Source: Alteromonadaceae bacterium (lineage in GTDB: Bacteria; Pseudomonadota; Gammaproteobacteria; Enterobacterales; Alteromonadaceae). Taken from it: a stretch of DNA of 40,094 nucleotides. The notes beneath the pieces were generated by a model, which was given only the letters and a program-made list of their open reading frames with translations, made no database searches and was not told the DNA's origin. The position numbers were made by a program, and so were the translations under genes. Of this stretch, positions 25,600 to 35,072 are shown piece after piece (position 1 is the stretch's first letter; each line of letters starts with the position of its first letter). The stretch spans positions 1 to 40,094 of the forward strand of contig JABXHM010000045.1 of the NCBI GenBank assembly GCA_013373625.1. Reading direction: 5' to 3'.

Positions 25600-27576
25600 A
25601 TGCCCAGTTTAGACGACGTATTTTCGGGTGCCGGTCTGTTAGCAAAGACCATAGATGGCTTTCGTCCCCGCCAAGCGCAAACCGATATGGCCAAAGCCGT
25701 AGCCGACGCGATTACGCACACTGACAGTCTCATAGTTGAAGCGGGTACCGGTACCGGTAAGACCTTTGCGTATCTTGCGCCTGTGCTGCTGTCTAAAGGT
25801 AAGGCCATTGTGTCTACCGGAACCAAAAACTTACAGGAACAGTTATTCCACCGTGATTTACCACTTATTCGCAAGGCACTGGCCAGCAACCGTAAAACGG
25901 CGCTGTTAAAGGGGCGGGCGAACTACCTGTGCTTACATCGCCTTTCCCAACACGGTGGTAACTCTACTCTGGTTGAGGCCGATGTCCTGAACGAATTGTC
26001 AACGGTCAGAGCCTGGGCTAATACCACTAAGTCTGGCGATATCGGTGAAATAAAAACCCTGCCCGAAGATGCCCGCGTTATTCCGTTGGTGACTTCCACC
26101 GTTGATAACTGTCTGGGGCGCGAGTGTCCTGACTACGAAGACTGTTATCTGGTCAAGGCCAGGAAAACGGCCATGGATGCCGATATAGTGGTGGTAAACC
26201 ACCATTTGTTTTTCGCTGATATGGCACTTCGTGATACCGGCTTTGGTGAACTGATCCCGGAGGCTGATTGCATAGTGTTTGACGAGGCGCATCAGATCCC
26301 CGAAATTGCCAGTGAGTATTTTGGTGAAGCCATTTCAACGCGCCAGTTAACCGAGATTTGTAAAGAAATCACCTTGCTTTATCGCACCGTTTTAAAAGAT
26401 GCAGAGCAATTGGAACGAGCGGGTGAGAAAGTGCGAATGCAGGCCGCTGATCTGCGCCTCTTGTTTTCTGATAAATCTCAGCGTGGTCACTGGCTGGAGG
26501 CAATGAAACGCGATGAGGTGGCCACTCAGGTTAGTCGCTTAGAAGATGCGGTTGGCGTGCTGTACGACATTTGTAAGTTACATCTGGGCCGGGATAAAGA
26601 TCTCGATAACCTGTTCGATCGCATAGTTCAGAGCCGCGAAAAACTGGCGTTGTTTACCACTAAAGAACACGATGGCATGAGCTTGTGGTATGAAACCACG
26701 CCACGCCATATCGTATTGCATATGACGCCACTGTCTATCGCCGCTAAATTCAGGCGTTTTGTAGAGTCTGATGATCGGGGCTGGGTGTTTACTTCGGCCA
26801 CATTGGTGGTCGACAGTGAATTTACGCATTTTCAGCGAAGAATGGGGTTAGAGAATGCGAAAACCATGTTGCTTGATAGCCCTTTTGATTATGCTAAACA
26901 AGCCATGTTATGTGTGCCTCGCTATCTCCCGGAACCTCACCAGCCGGCCATGCGTTCACAATTAGCAGATGTTGCCAGGCGCCTGATTAAGGCCAGTGGA
27001 GGGCGTTGCTTTTTATTATTTACCAGCCATGCGGCGCTGCAGGAAGTCGCTGCCACGTTACAGTCGCAAATAGAAAATCCTGTACTGGTCCAGGGGAGTA
27101 CCTCCAAGCAAGCATTACTAAGGCAGTACCTGGCCAATCCGGCAGCTGTGCTGCTGGGCACCGGTGCATTTTGGGAAGGCGTTGATGTGCGCGGCAACGA
27201 TCTGGTGTGTGTGATGATCGACAAACTGCCTTTTGCGGCGCCCGATGATCCACTGTTGCAGGCGCGACTTGACGAATGCCGCAAAAAAGGCGGTAACCCG
27301 TTTGGCACCATTCAAATTCCGCAGGCTGTGATCACGTTAAAACAGGGAGCAGGACGTCTTATTCGCGACCCCAGCGATGCAGGTGTGCTGGTAATCTGTG
27401 ATAACCGTTTAGTGACTAAACCTTATGCTCAAACCTTTTTAGGGAGTTTACCGCCGATGAAACGTACCCGTGATTTGGCCGAAGTTGAATCATTTTTATC
27501 GGCCATTGAGCATGAGCCACAATCGTCGCAACCAGAAGAACCCGAACAAACAGCTAAAGCGTCAGCAGAAGAGTAA
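25600..27576 (+). CDS. yoaA: ATP-dependent DNA helicase YoaA (XPD/DinG family)
   Basis: YoaA is an iron-sulfur DNA helicase that in E. coli works with the HolC clamp-loader subunit to help repair stalled forks. This 658-aa protein has a Q-like motif FRPRQAQ (21-27), Walker A EAGTGTGKT with its Lys at about 54, DEAH (FDEAHQ) and the C-terminal GAGRLIRDP motif VI. Four Cys around LCLHRL, NCLGREC and YEDC match the 4Fe-4S site of the family. The ATG at 25600 has AGGGA before it; a TTG at 25579 would add 7 residues. tsaB starts 3 nt after its stop, as in E. coli. Confidence 0.95.
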   Translation: MPSLDDVFSGAGLLAKTIDGFRPRQAQTDMAKAVADAITHTDSLIVEAGTGTGKTFAYLAPVLLSKGKAIVSTGTKNLQEQLFHRDLPLIRKALASNRKTALLKGRANYLCLHRLSQHGGNSTLVEADVLNELSTVRAWANTTKSGDIGEIKTLPEDARVIPLVTSTVDNCLGRECPDYEDCYLVKARKTAMDADIVVVNHHLFFADMALRDTGFGELIPEADCIVFDEAHQIPEIASEYFGEAISTRQLTEICKEITLLYRTVLKDAEQLERAGEKVRMQAADLRLLFSDKSQRGHWLEAMKRDEVATQVSRLEDAVGVLYDICKLHLGRDKDLDNLFDRIVQSREKLALFTTKEHDGMSLWYETTPRHIVLHMTPLSIAAKFRRFVESDDRGWVFTSATLVVDSEFTHFQRRMGLENAKTMLLDSPFDYAKQAMLCVPRYLPEPHQPAMRSQLADVARRLIKASGGRCFLLFTSHAALQEVAATLQSQIENPVLVQGSTSKQALLRQYLANPAAVLLGTGAFWEGVDVRGNDLVCVMIDKLPFAAPDDPLLQARLDECRKKGGNPFGTIQIPQAVITLKQGAGRLIRDPSDAGVLVICDNRLVTKPYAQTFLGSLPPMKRTRDLAEVESFLSAIEHEPQSSQPEEPEQTAKASAEE

Positions 27577-27578
27577 CA

Positions 27579-28256
27579 ATGAACATATTAACGATTGATA
27601 CCGCTACCGAAGCCTGCTCTGTTGCATTGCAATATGACAACACCTTGTTTACGCGCTACGAAGTGTGTCCCCAGCAACATAGCCAAAAAATATTGCCTAT
27701 GATCGATGCAGTAATGAAAGAAGCCGGTGTAAGTATCGGCCAACTTGATGGGCTGGCCTTTGGACGTGGCCCGGGCAGTTTCACCGGTGTACGTATCGCC
27801 ACCGGCATTATTCAGGGACTCGCGTTTGGCAGTGACTTACCGGTAGTGGGCGTAAGTACACTAGCCGCTATGGCACAACAGGTTATCGATTCTACAGCCG
27901 TCAGTAATGTGGCCGTTGCGATTGATGCCCGTATGAATGAAGTGTACTTTGCTCAATATAGTAACTGTGACGGGGTTGCCAGCCTCGACGGGGAAGAGGT
28001 CGTTATTTCACCAGATGCCGCCGTCTTAAAGCTGGAAAGCCCGTCGGCGGCCTTCGCCGGAACCGGTTGGGCAGCCTATCCGGTGCTGGCTGAACAATTA
28101 CAGGAGCATAAAGTGAATGTGACTTATCCTTATGCCCGTTTTATGCTGCCGTTGGCAGAAAGTGGACTCGCAAAGGGGCAGGGCCAGCCAGCTCATGCGG
28201 TGACACCTGAATATCTCAGAAACACAGTAACCTGGAAAAAACTGCCGGGCCGCTAA
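27579..28256 (+). CDS. tsaB: tRNA t6A threonylcarbamoyl adenosine protein TsaB
   Basis: TsaB (YeaZ) is the non-catalytic partner of TsaD in the t6A37 tRNA modification complex with TsaE. The 225-aa protein has the ASKHA-fold start MNILTIDTATEACSVAL, the AFGRGPGSFTGVRIATG segment (61-77) and DARMNEVYF (119-127). It follows yoaA by 2 nt, as in E. coli. A weak hairpin with a T5 run follows the stop codon (to about 28271) and may end the transcript. Confidence 0.97.
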   Translation: MNILTIDTATEACSVALQYDNTLFTRYEVCPQQHSQKILPMIDAVMKEAGVSIGQLDGLAFGRGPGSFTGVRIATGIIQGLAFGSDLPVVGVSTLAAMAQQVIDSTAVSNVAVAIDARMNEVYFAQYSNCDGVASLDGEEVVISPDAAVLKLESPSAAFAGTGWAAYPVLAEQLQEHKVNVTYPYARFMLPLAESGLAKGQGQPAHAVTPEYLRNTVTWKKLPGR

Positions 28257-28418
28257 AACGGCGCGGTTTTTGTATGTTTACCAGACTGAATTGTGAGAAG
28301 TCAGTAGCAAAGAGTTTATATTTGGCATCTGTTGCCCTGATATTGAACGGACACTATATCTGGGCTACGTGTTTTTTGGCAGTCATCAATTAACAACTGA
28401 TTGGTACCATTATTTATT

Positions 28419-28721
28419 ATGGAGATTCCTCAGTCTCTCATTGCGCCGTTAATAGAGCGCAAAAACAATAGCCCCAAACCTGCATCGCGTTCGGCCGATG
28501 GGGCGATGCCTGCGCAAGATAAAGTAGAATCAAAACCGGCACCGCAACCATTAAGTGGTGATGCGGGCTCCCATGCCAAAGCCGATGCGTTCAGGCGTTC
28601 ATCGGGTTACGATAAGCCTCAGGGCCCGGCTATTCTGGCGCTTGAGGCTTATAGTAGTCATGAGCGTGAAGTTAAGCGAGCAGCGATCCGCGAAATGATG
28701 GGGGTGGATATTTATGCTTAG
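28419..28721 (+). CDS. Unknown small protein with disordered middle
   Basis: I do not recognise this 100-aa protein. It begins MEIPQSLIAPLIERKN, then has a stretch rich in Pro, Ala, Ser, Lys and Asp (about 17-65) that looks disordered. The end forms a charged helix (about 75-95) and finishes in MMGVDIYA. No signal peptide or membrane helix. The ATG at 28419 is preferred over a TTG at 28401; the ribosome binding site is weak. It lies between tsaB and slp, a place where E. coli has no gene. The structured C-terminal helix suggests a real, protein-binding product. Confidence 0.6.
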   Translation: MEIPQSLIAPLIERKNNSPKPASRSADGAMPAQDKVESKPAPQPLSGDAGSHAKADAFRRSSGYDKPQGPAILALEAYSSHEREVKRAAIREMMGVDIYA

Positions 28722-28870
28722 TTTTTTTCTGAGACTCACTAGGCGGTGAAAGCCGTCCAATTCAGCTTACATTCAGTTGTATTTCATATACTATTAAAAC
28801 ATACGGTGCGCAGTTTGCGGTTTTCTGATCCGAATCAATGCGTTCCTGTGTATAGGAAGTATAGTCTTGA

Positions 28871-28900
28871 TTTAGCAAGGTTTAGTAAGGTTTAGCACGC
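28871..28900 (+). repeat. 10-bp tandem repeat upstream of slp
   Basis: Three units of the pattern tttagYaagg stand in a row: tttagcaagg, tttagtaagg and a decayed tttagcacgc. The 10-bp period puts the copies on one face of the helix. It is 82 nt before slp, just upstream of an AT-rich taatatataa. A regulator-binding role is speculation. Confidence 0.6.
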
Positions 28901-28981
28901 TAATATATAAAACCGAAGACAGGGTGTTTTTTCCACAAGCGATGCTGGATTTGGAAGGTATGTTGCAACATAAGGTTTATT

Positions 28982-29707
28982 ATGATTTTACGCACAATAA
29001 TAGTTCTATTTGCTCTGAGTCTGTCTGCTTGTGCAATCGTTCCCGAACCCATAAAGGTCGCTCATGAAACTCAGTTAACCGGTTACAACAAGGCGGTTAT
29101 CGGCGATGACAGTGTTATCGGTAAACCCGCTCGTTGGGGCGGCATTATCACCAAGGTTGAAAACAAGCCCAATAAGACGCTTATCGAAGTCGTGCACTTC
29201 CCACTTAATCACTATGGTAAACCCAGGACGTCAGAAGATACGGTAGGCCGGTTTAAAGCCGTTATCGATAAATTTGTCGATCCTATAATGTTTGAAGAAG
29301 GCCGAACGATAACGTTTATAGGGACAGTAGCGAAACCCCTGGCCGGAATGGTTGGGGAGCAACCTTACATGTTTCCTGCGCTCAACACCGAAAACTATCA
29401 TCTGTGGCGACAACAGCAAGTGTTCGACACATCAGGGGTGTTTTTTAACTATTACACAGGTTGGTATTCACCCTTTTATCACCCTTTCTGGCGTCCATGG
29501 GGATTTCACTACCCTCGGACAATACTGTTACGGTCAAATCAAAACCCGCGTTTTAACGGGGTTGGATTCGGTTCTATCGCGCCAGGCAACGGGCAACTTA
29601 TGGGGCCGTTACGCCGCGATAATAAGAGTCAGCGCCCTGTCAGTCGAGCGTTCAGAGGCAACCAGTCGAGTGCTGGCGTGAAGAACGATAAAGTTAAACG
29701 ACAGTAA
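28982..29707 (+). CDS. Slp family outer-membrane lipoprotein
   Basis: A 241-aa lipoprotein of the Slp (starvation-inducible) family. The signal peptide ends in lipobox LSAC with lipidated Cys17. The Slp core (about 18-165) has RWGGIITKVENKPNKTLIEV split over 51-70, GRFKAVIDKFVDP and FIGTVAKPLAG. A Tyr/Trp/Phe-rich stretch (about 155-180) and an Arg/Asn-rich tail follow. E. coli has the homologue yeaY at this place between tsaB and fadD, so synteny supports the call. A candidate terminator lies downstream. Confidence 0.9.
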   Translation: MILRTIIVLFALSLSACAIVPEPIKVAHETQLTGYNKAVIGDDSVIGKPARWGGIITKVENKPNKTLIEVVHFPLNHYGKPRTSEDTVGRFKAVIDKFVDPIMFEEGRTITFIGTVAKPLAGMVGEQPYMFPALNTENYHLWRQQQVFDTSGVFFNYYTGWYSPFYHPFWRPWGFHYPRTILLRSNQNPRFNGVGFGSIAPGNGQLMGPLRRDNKSQRPVSRAFRGNQSSAGVKNDKVKRQ

Positions 29708-29770
29708 TTAGCGCTGCTATCGCCCTCTACAGGCGGCATAAATTTGCCCTTCACTGGCAACTGTTTGACA

Positions 29771-29795
29771 CGGCAAGGCAAGTCCTTGCCGCTTT
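29771..29795 (+). terminator. Candidate terminator after slp
   Basis: A perfect 8-bp stem cggcaagg (29771-29778) and ccttgccg (29784-29791) with a 5-nt loop is followed by CTTT. The U run is short, so termination may be partial. It is 63 nt past the slp stop. Confidence 0.55.
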
Positions 29796-29926
29796 AAGAT
29801 AACGCACCAATCGCTGCATCCGGGCAGTGTGCTAACCATCACTGCAAATCTTCCTGATATCGTTTTTCTGGTACATCGCTGTTAAACTCCCTGTTAATTC
29901 TGCAAGTTGGGTCAACAAGGTACTGT

Positions 29927-30778
29927 ATGCGGCATTGTGAATTTTTACTGTCTGGCGGCTCGCTGAGAGGCTTAACCAACGGCGGGTCCGGCCCCATAGT
30001 GTTAGGACTGCATGGTTTTCTTGATAATGCGGCGAGCCTGGCCTGTCTGGCGCCAGCTTTTCAACACTACCAGTTTATTGCACTGGATTTACCGGGGCAC
30101 GGCAAAAGCTATCACCGGCCAGCTGGCGCGCACTACAATCAACTTGATTATGTGCAGGATATTCACGAACTGGTGCTGTCTCAAGGCTGGCAAAACGTGT
30201 TCATTGTAGGCCATTCACTGGGTGGTATCTTAGCCAGCATCTATGCAGCTGTATTTCCTGAGTATGTTTCGGGCATTGCCTCTATCGACGCCTGCGGGCC
30301 GTTAACCCTTGAACCCGATACCACGACTGAGCAAATCAACGCTTCATTGCTTTCCCGCTTACCCAAAGTGGGCAACAATACCGGTGCTTCCCCCCGGATT
30401 GTTAATCTGGAGTCGGCAATAAAGGCGCGTTGTCAAACGACTGATACGCGAGAGGCGCATGCCCGTCTTATCCTTACCCGCAATATTAAGCCGCTGGACT
30501 CCGGCGAGCATACCTGGTCGAGCGATCCGCGTTTACGGACCAAGTCTACGTTGCGTTTAACGGCACAACAGGCTGAAAACATTATGCGTAACATAAAATG
30601 CCCAGTGTGGATTGGTGGTGCGTCGGATAGCTTTAAACAGCTGGAGAGCGTGTATGCATCGCGCAAAGCATGGCTGAAGAATAGTCGTTTTGAGTTATTT
30701 TCCGGCGGCCATCATTTTCACATGGTGGATCCTGGCGCGGTTGGCGCATCGATTTGTCAGTTTGTTGAACAAATGTAA
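29927..30778 (+). CDS. Alpha/beta-fold hydrolase
   Basis: A 283-aa alpha/beta-hydrolase. It shows LGLHGFLDN with the oxyanion HG (29-30), DLPGHGKS (54-61), the nucleophile elbow GHSLGG with Ser97, and HHFH near 262-265, which supplies the catalytic His. No signal peptide. The placement between slp and fadD suggests, but does not prove, an esterase or lipid-related role. The ATG at 29927 has no strong ribosome binding site. It is a single gene with 122 nt before fadD. Confidence 0.88.
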   Translation: MRHCEFLLSGGSLRGLTNGGSGPIVLGLHGFLDNAASLACLAPAFQHYQFIALDLPGHGKSYHRPAGAHYNQLDYVQDIHELVLSQGWQNVFIVGHSLGGILASIYAAVFPEYVSGIASIDACGPLTLEPDTTTEQINASLLSRLPKVGNNTGASPRIVNLESAIKARCQTTDTREAHARLILTRNIKPLDSGEHTWSSDPRLRTKSTLRLTAQQAENIMRNIKCPVWIGGASDSFKQLESVYASRKAWLKNSRFELFSGGHHFHMVDPGAVGASICQFVEQM

Positions 30779-30820
30779 ACAACAACATTTATCTTTAGGC
30801 CATCATCCTATATTATAGGC

Positions 30821-30837
30821 AACAAGTCAGACCAGTG
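30821..30837 (+). promoter_or_regulatory. FadR operator upstream of fadD
   Basis: AACAAGTCAGACCAGTG matches the FadR palindrome AACTGGTCNGACCAGTT at all but three positions. It lies just downstream of an AT-rich TATATTAT (-10-like, 30808-30815) and 64 nt before the fadD start, so bound FadR would block transcription. FadR repression of fadD is established in E. coli and Vibrio, and fadR is in this window. Confidence 0.75.
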
Positions 30838-30900
30838 TGGTTCGCTGGCTGAGTACTAAAATAACAAGAGTCAAAACAAGACTTACGTCGACAGGAGAGA

Positions 30901-32556
30901 TTGGTGGAAAAAATCTGGCTTGAGCATTATGACTCAAGGGTAGCGGCGGAGATCGATCCGGATCGTTACTCTTCTATAATCGATATACTCGATGAGTCGG
31001 TTGCTAAATATGGTGACAAGACGGCCTATATCAATATGGGCCAGACAATGAGTTTCAGCGAGCTGGATAAATTATCTAAACAGTTTGCCGCCTATTTACT
31101 CAATAATGGCTTCGAGCCCGGTGATGCTATTGCCATCATGATGCCCAACTTACTGCAATACCCTGTCGCGATGTTCGGTATTTTGCGTGCCGGTATGACG
31201 GTGGTTAACGTTAATCCTCTGTACACCGCTCGCGAGCTTAAGCATCAACTTAATGACAGTCAGGCTAAAGCCATTATCATCGTTGAGAACTTTGCCCATA
31301 CACTGGATAAAGTGGTAGCCGACACCGGTGTGCGTGAAGTGCTGTTAACGTCGTTGGCTGACATGTTGCCAGCGCCTAAGCGATGGGTGGTTAATTTTGT
31401 TGTAAAACATGTCAAAAAAATGGTGCCGGATTATGGTTTAGCGCAGGCGAAATCCTTTATGTCGGCAGTAAAAGCGGGCAAGAGCCTGAGTTTCTCAGCG
31501 CCTGAAATTAACGGCGATAGTTTGGCGTTTTTACAATATACCGGCGGCACAACGGGTGTTTCGAAAGGGGCTATGCTGACCCATCGCAATATGATTGCTA
31601 ATCTCGAGCAGGTGTCGGGCTTGTTATCGACGGTAATTACCCCAGGTAAGGACCTGGTGGTCACAGCTTTACCGCTCTATCATATTTTTGCGTTACTCGC
31701 TAATTGCATGCTGTTTTTAAAGTTTGGCTGCCCCAATTTACTCATTACTAACCCTAAAGATATGCCGGGTTTTGTGAAAGAGCTGAGCAAATACCCGTTT
31801 GCCATCTTACCCGGCGTAAATACGTTGTTTAATGGCCTGATTAATACGCCTGGATTTAGTGAGCTGGACTTTTCTCAGTTTAAATTTGGCCTGGGTGGCG
31901 GCATGGCGGTACAGCGCCCGGTGGCCGAAAAATGGCAAAAGGTCACAGGTACCGTGTTACTGGAAGGCTACGGCTTAACGGAGTGCTCACCGGTCGTCAC
32001 GGTCAACCCGCCGCAACTAAAAGAGTATAAAGGTTCAATTGGATTACCCGTACCTTCAACCGATATTAAACTCCTCGACGAGGAAGGTAACGAAGTGGCA
32101 CCGGGCGAGTCGGGTGAATTATTGGTGAAAGGACCGCAGGTCATGAGTGGTTATTTTAACCGTCCGGAAGCGACAGCGGAAATACTTAACGATGGTTGGC
32201 TGGCTACTGGCGATATCGCCCGCGCAGATGAACAAGGATATTTCTACATTGTTGACCGGAAAAAGGATATGATTCTGGTATCCGGGTTTAATGTATTCCC
32301 GAATGAAATTGAAGAAGTTGCCGCCATGCATGATGAAGTGCTCGAAGTTGCGGCAGTAGGTGTCCCTCACGATGTCAGTGGGGAAGTGGTGAAGTTGTTC
32401 ATCGTGAGAAGAGACGACTCGCTAACAGCTGAGGCGGTGATCTCACATTGCAGAACGCACCTGACCGGGTATAAAGTGCCCAAACACGTTGAATTCAAAG
32501 ACGAGTTGCCCAAAACCAATGTTGGTAAAATTTTACGGCGTGAGCTGAGAGGTTAG
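30901..32556 (+). CDS. fadD: Long-chain fatty acid-CoA ligase
   Basis: FadD activates long-chain fatty acids to acyl-CoA as they enter the cell, the entry step of beta-oxidation. The 551-aa protein aligns with E. coli FadD end to end. The AMP-binding motif [11 protein letters not shown] is at 213-223, [11 protein letters not shown] follows, and the FACS signature covers [10 protein letters not shown] and DRKKDMI. The start is non-ATG: TTG at 30901 or GTG at 30904, with AGGAG a few nt before; E. coli fadD also begins with TTG. A FadR site lies upstream. rnd follows after a terminator-like hairpin. Confidence 0.98.
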   Translation: MVEKIWLEHYDSRVAAEIDPDRYSSIIDILDESVAKYGDKTAYINMGQTMSFSELDKLSKQFAAYLLNNGFEPGDAIAIMMPNLLQYPVAMFGILRAGMTVVNVNPLYTARELKHQLNDSQAKAIIIVENFAHTLDKVVADTGVREVLLTSLADMLPAPKRWVVNFVVKHVKKMVPDYGLAQAKSFMSAVKAGKSLSFSAPEINGDSLAFLQYTGGTTGVSKGAMLTHRNMIANLEQVSGLLSTVITPGKDLVVTALPLYHIFALLANCMLFLKFGCPNLLITNPKDMPGFVKELSKYPFAILPGVNTLFNGLINTPGFSELDFSQFKFGLGGGMAVQRPVAEKWQKVTGTVLLEGYGLTECSPVVTVNPPQLKEYKGSIGLPVPSTDIKLLDEEGNEVAPGESGELLVKGPQVMSGYFNRPEATAEILNDGWLATGDIARADEQGYFYIVDRKKDMILVSGFNVFPNEIEEVAAMHDEVLEVAAVGVPHDVSGEVVKLFIVRRDDSLTAEAVISHCRTHLTGYKVPKHVEFKDELPKTNVGKILRRELRG

Positions 32557-32592
32557 TCTTTGCTTGTGCCGACAGGCCTAAAGAGAGAGTAG

Positions 32593-32615
32593 AACCGGCC
32601 TTGAGCCGGTTTTTT
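32593..32615 (+). terminator. Terminator-like hairpin with U run at the rnd start
   Basis: Stem aaccggc (32593-32599) and gccggtt (32605-32611) with a 5-nt loop is followed by a T run that ends only 4 nt before the rnd ATG. It would end fadD transcripts. There is no Shine-Dalgarno sequence for rnd, so the U-rich run is probably part of its translation start region, as reported for E. coli RNase D. Confidence 0.85.
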
Positions 32616-32619
32616 ATTT

Positions 32620-33777
32620 ATGGATTATATTTACATTCAGGATCAGGCAGCCCTTGATGCCATGTGTGCTAAAGCCGCACATCAAAAAGCCATCGCGATC
32701 GATACAGAATTTGTGAGAACCCGAACGCTGGCACCTGAGTTGGGCCTGATACAATTGTATGATGGCCACCAACTCGTGTTAATCGACCCACTTGCTATTG
32801 ATAATATGTCATCCTTGGTTGACTTACTGACCAACCCTGACGTGATCAAAGTACTGCACTCCTGTTCAGAAGATTTAGAAGCGTTTTTGGCAACCTTCAA
32901 TAAGGTGCCAACGCCCATTTTTGATACGCAGTTTGCTGCCAGTTTGTTAGGGCTGGGTGCAACAATGGGGTATGCAAGGCTAATCGAAAAATTACTCGGT
33001 AAAGAGCTGGATAAGGGCGAGTCGCGCACTGACTGGCTGGCCAGACCCTTATCTGATAAGCAGTGTCGCTATGCCGCAGATGACGTGCTCTACTTACTTC
33101 CGGCATTTGAGCAACTCTTCGAACAGGTCGAAGCCAAAGGTAAGGTTGACTGGGTACTGTCTGAGTCGGCCTGTTTAGCCAATAAAAAACAAGCGAAGTT
33201 GCCGCCGCAATTTGCCTATCTGCAAGTTAAAAATGCCTGGCGCTTATCCAGTCAACAGTTAACGGTTTTAAAACACCTGGCTGCCTGGCGACTTACCCGG
33301 GCGCAAGAGCGCAATATGGCGCTTAATTTTGTCTTCAAAGAGGCGCATTTATATGAGCTTGCTTTACGCTTACCGCAAACTAAAGCTGCCTTGTCGGGGA
33401 TTCATTGCCTGACTCCTCAGGAGCGCAGGGTAAACCCGGATATGGTGTTAAGCGCCATCAGAGATGGTTTGCAAGAGTATGAGAGCACTTCGCCTGGGGA
33501 GCGCCTGGATCGTATTAAACGCCTCATCGACTTCCCTGCTTACAAACCGACGCTGGCGAGGTTTAAACAAGCGGTCACGCAACTTGCTACTGAGCACGGT
33601 GTCACAGAGGAAGTGCTGGCCTCTAAAAAACAACTCAATCAATTGCTAAAATATTATTGGTTCGACATAGAAGAGTGTCGGCTGATGGGGCTAAAACCCG
33701 ATGTATTGTCGGGATGGCGTGAACCCGTTTTTGCACCGCTAGTTAATACGATACTGGATCAGGAAAATACTCGTTAA
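32620..33777 (+). CDS. rnd: Ribonuclease D
   Basis: RNase D is a 3'-5' exoribonuclease that trims tRNA 3' ends. The 385-aa protein has the DEDDy active site: D28 and E30 in IDTEFVRT, D85 in SCSEDLEAF, and Y151 and D155 in RYAADD. Two HRDC-like helical domains follow (about 210-290 and 300-370). The ATG at 32620 is right at the family N-terminus but has no ribosome binding site; it is preceded by a hairpin and U run. Order fadD-rnd is as in E. coli. ycgL overlaps its stop codon by one nt. Confidence 0.97.
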   Translation: MDYIYIQDQAALDAMCAKAAHQKAIAIDTEFVRTRTLAPELGLIQLYDGHQLVLIDPLAIDNMSSLVDLLTNPDVIKVLHSCSEDLEAFLATFNKVPTPIFDTQFAASLLGLGATMGYARLIEKLLGKELDKGESRTDWLARPLSDKQCRYAADDVLYLLPAFEQLFEQVEAKGKVDWVLSESACLANKKQAKLPPQFAYLQVKNAWRLSSQQLTVLKHLAAWRLTRAQERNMALNFVFKEAHLYELALRLPQTKAALSGIHCLTPQERRVNPDMVLSAIRDGLQEYESTSPGERLDRIKRLIDFPAYKPTLARFKQAVTQLATEHGVTEEVLASKKQLNQLLKYYWFDIEECRLMGLKPDVLSGWREPVFAPLVNTILDQENTR

Positions 33778-34073
33778 TGATGTTAATTGCTGTCTATAAA
33801 ACATTAAAAAAAGAAGGAATGTTTTTATACGTTCCTAATAAAGGTGATTTTTCAGCCGTGCCTGAGCCTTTGATGGCACAATTTGGTACGCCACAACTGG
33901 TGATGATGTTGCCCATCGCAAAGCGTAAGGTACTCGGTGGTGTCGACAAACAAAAATTAATTGCGGCAATGGATGACCCCGGTTTCTATTTGCAAATGCC
34001 ACCAAAAGAAGAAAACTGGCTGGAAGCTCACTTAATCGAACAAGGCAAGGCGCCCGGCGCGGCAGAAGGGTAA
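33777..34073 (+). CDS. ycgL: YcgL domain protein
   Basis: A 98-aa soluble protein of the YcgL family, whose function is unknown. The family pattern is clear: [18 protein letters not shown] at the start, [17 protein letters not shown] (41-57) and [11 protein letters not shown] (66-76). The start overlaps the rnd stop (taATG) or is the next ATG at 33780. It begins a tightly packed unit with the transglycosylase, the FAH hydrolase and ycgN. Confidence 0.95.
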   Translation: MMLIAVYKTLKKEGMFLYVPNKGDFSAVPEPLMAQFGTPQLVMMLPIAKRKVLGGVDKQKLIAAMDDPGFYLQMPPKEENWLEAHLIEQGKAPGAAEG

Positions 34074-34076
34074 TTC

Positions 34077-35072
34077 ATGATTCGCTTTATGTTGTCATGG
34101 TTATTTATAGCGGTTTGTGTTTTTGCTTTACCGGCGCTGGCCAGTGAAGAGCATTCTAAACAGGCGGAGTTTGAACAGTACAAAATACTTCTTAAAAACG
34201 AAGCAATTGATGCAGGTTTTGCCAGCCAGTTTGTCGATGAGATGTTAGCCTCGGTGTATTACCGGGCAACAGTCGTCAAAGCAGATAAAAACCAACCAGA
34301 GAAAAAGGTTACCCTCGATACCTATCTTGAAACACGTGTTCCCGACTGGAAAGTTGAGCAGGCCATCACCTTGTTCGAAGAGCACCGCGAACTCCTCACA
34401 AAAATTGGTCGTGAGTATGGTGTGCAGCCGCGCTTTATTGTGGCGCTGTGGGGCAATGAGTCTAACTTTGGTCGTTTACAGGGCAGCTATCCGGTGTTGT
34501 CGGCACTGGCGTCTTTAGCATTTGAGGGGCGCCGCGAAACGCTGTTTAAAGCGCAGTTTATGGCCGCTCTGACAATTTTACAGGAAGGCCACATCGCCCC
34601 TGAAGAGTTTAATGGCTCATGGGCAGGGGCGATGGGGCAAAGCCAGTTTATGCCAACCTCATTTTTGCAGTATGCGGTCGATTACAACTCAGATGGCCGC
34701 AAAGATATCTGGGGCACGCCTGCTGACGTGTTTGCTTCAATCGCCAACTTTTTGTCCTCAGAGGGCTGGCAAGGCGACGCCACCTGGGGCCGACAAGTAA
34801 AAATACCTATCGGCTTTAACGATGAATTGAGCGGTTTGGATAAAAGCAAGTTTAAGCCGTTATCCTTCTGGCAAGCACAGGGCGTGAGACGTTTCAACGG
34901 CACCGATCTACCCAAGGTAGCGATGAATGCGTCGTTAATTATGCCTGATGGGAACACCGGCCGTATTTATCTGGTTTACCAAAACTTTCATACACTAATG
35001 AAATGGAATCGTTCAAGTTATTTTGGCGTTTCGGTATGTTACCTTTCTGAGCGTATCAAGCGGGGGCAATAA
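34077..35072 (+). CDS. Periplasmic lytic murein transglycosylase (MltB-like)
   Basis: A 331-aa lytic transglycosylase of the SLT_2/MltB family that cleaves the MurNAc-GlcNAc bond of peptidoglycan to 1,6-anhydro ends. A signal peptide is present, probably cut after ALA (about residue 22), with no lipobox Cys, so it is soluble in the periplasm unlike E. coli MltB. The catalytic Glu128 is in LWGNESNFG. The motifs AGAMGQSQFMPTSF and YNSDGRKDIW follow. It starts 3 nt after ycgL and overlaps the next gene by one base. Confidence 0.93.
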   Translation: MIRFMLSWLFIAVCVFALPALASEEHSKQAEFEQYKILLKNEAIDAGFASQFVDEMLASVYYRATVVKADKNQPEKKVTLDTYLETRVPDWKVEQAITLFEEHRELLTKIGREYGVQPRFIVALWGNESNFGRLQGSYPVLSALASLAFEGRRETLFKAQFMAALTILQEGHIAPEEFNGSWAGAMGQSQFMPTSFLQYAVDYNSDGRKDIWGTPADVFASIANFLSSEGWQGDATWGRQVKIPIGFNDELSGLDKSKFKPLSFWQAQGVRRFNGTDLPKVAMNASLIMPDGNTGRIYLVYQNFHTLMKWNRSSYFGVSVCYLSERIKRGQ

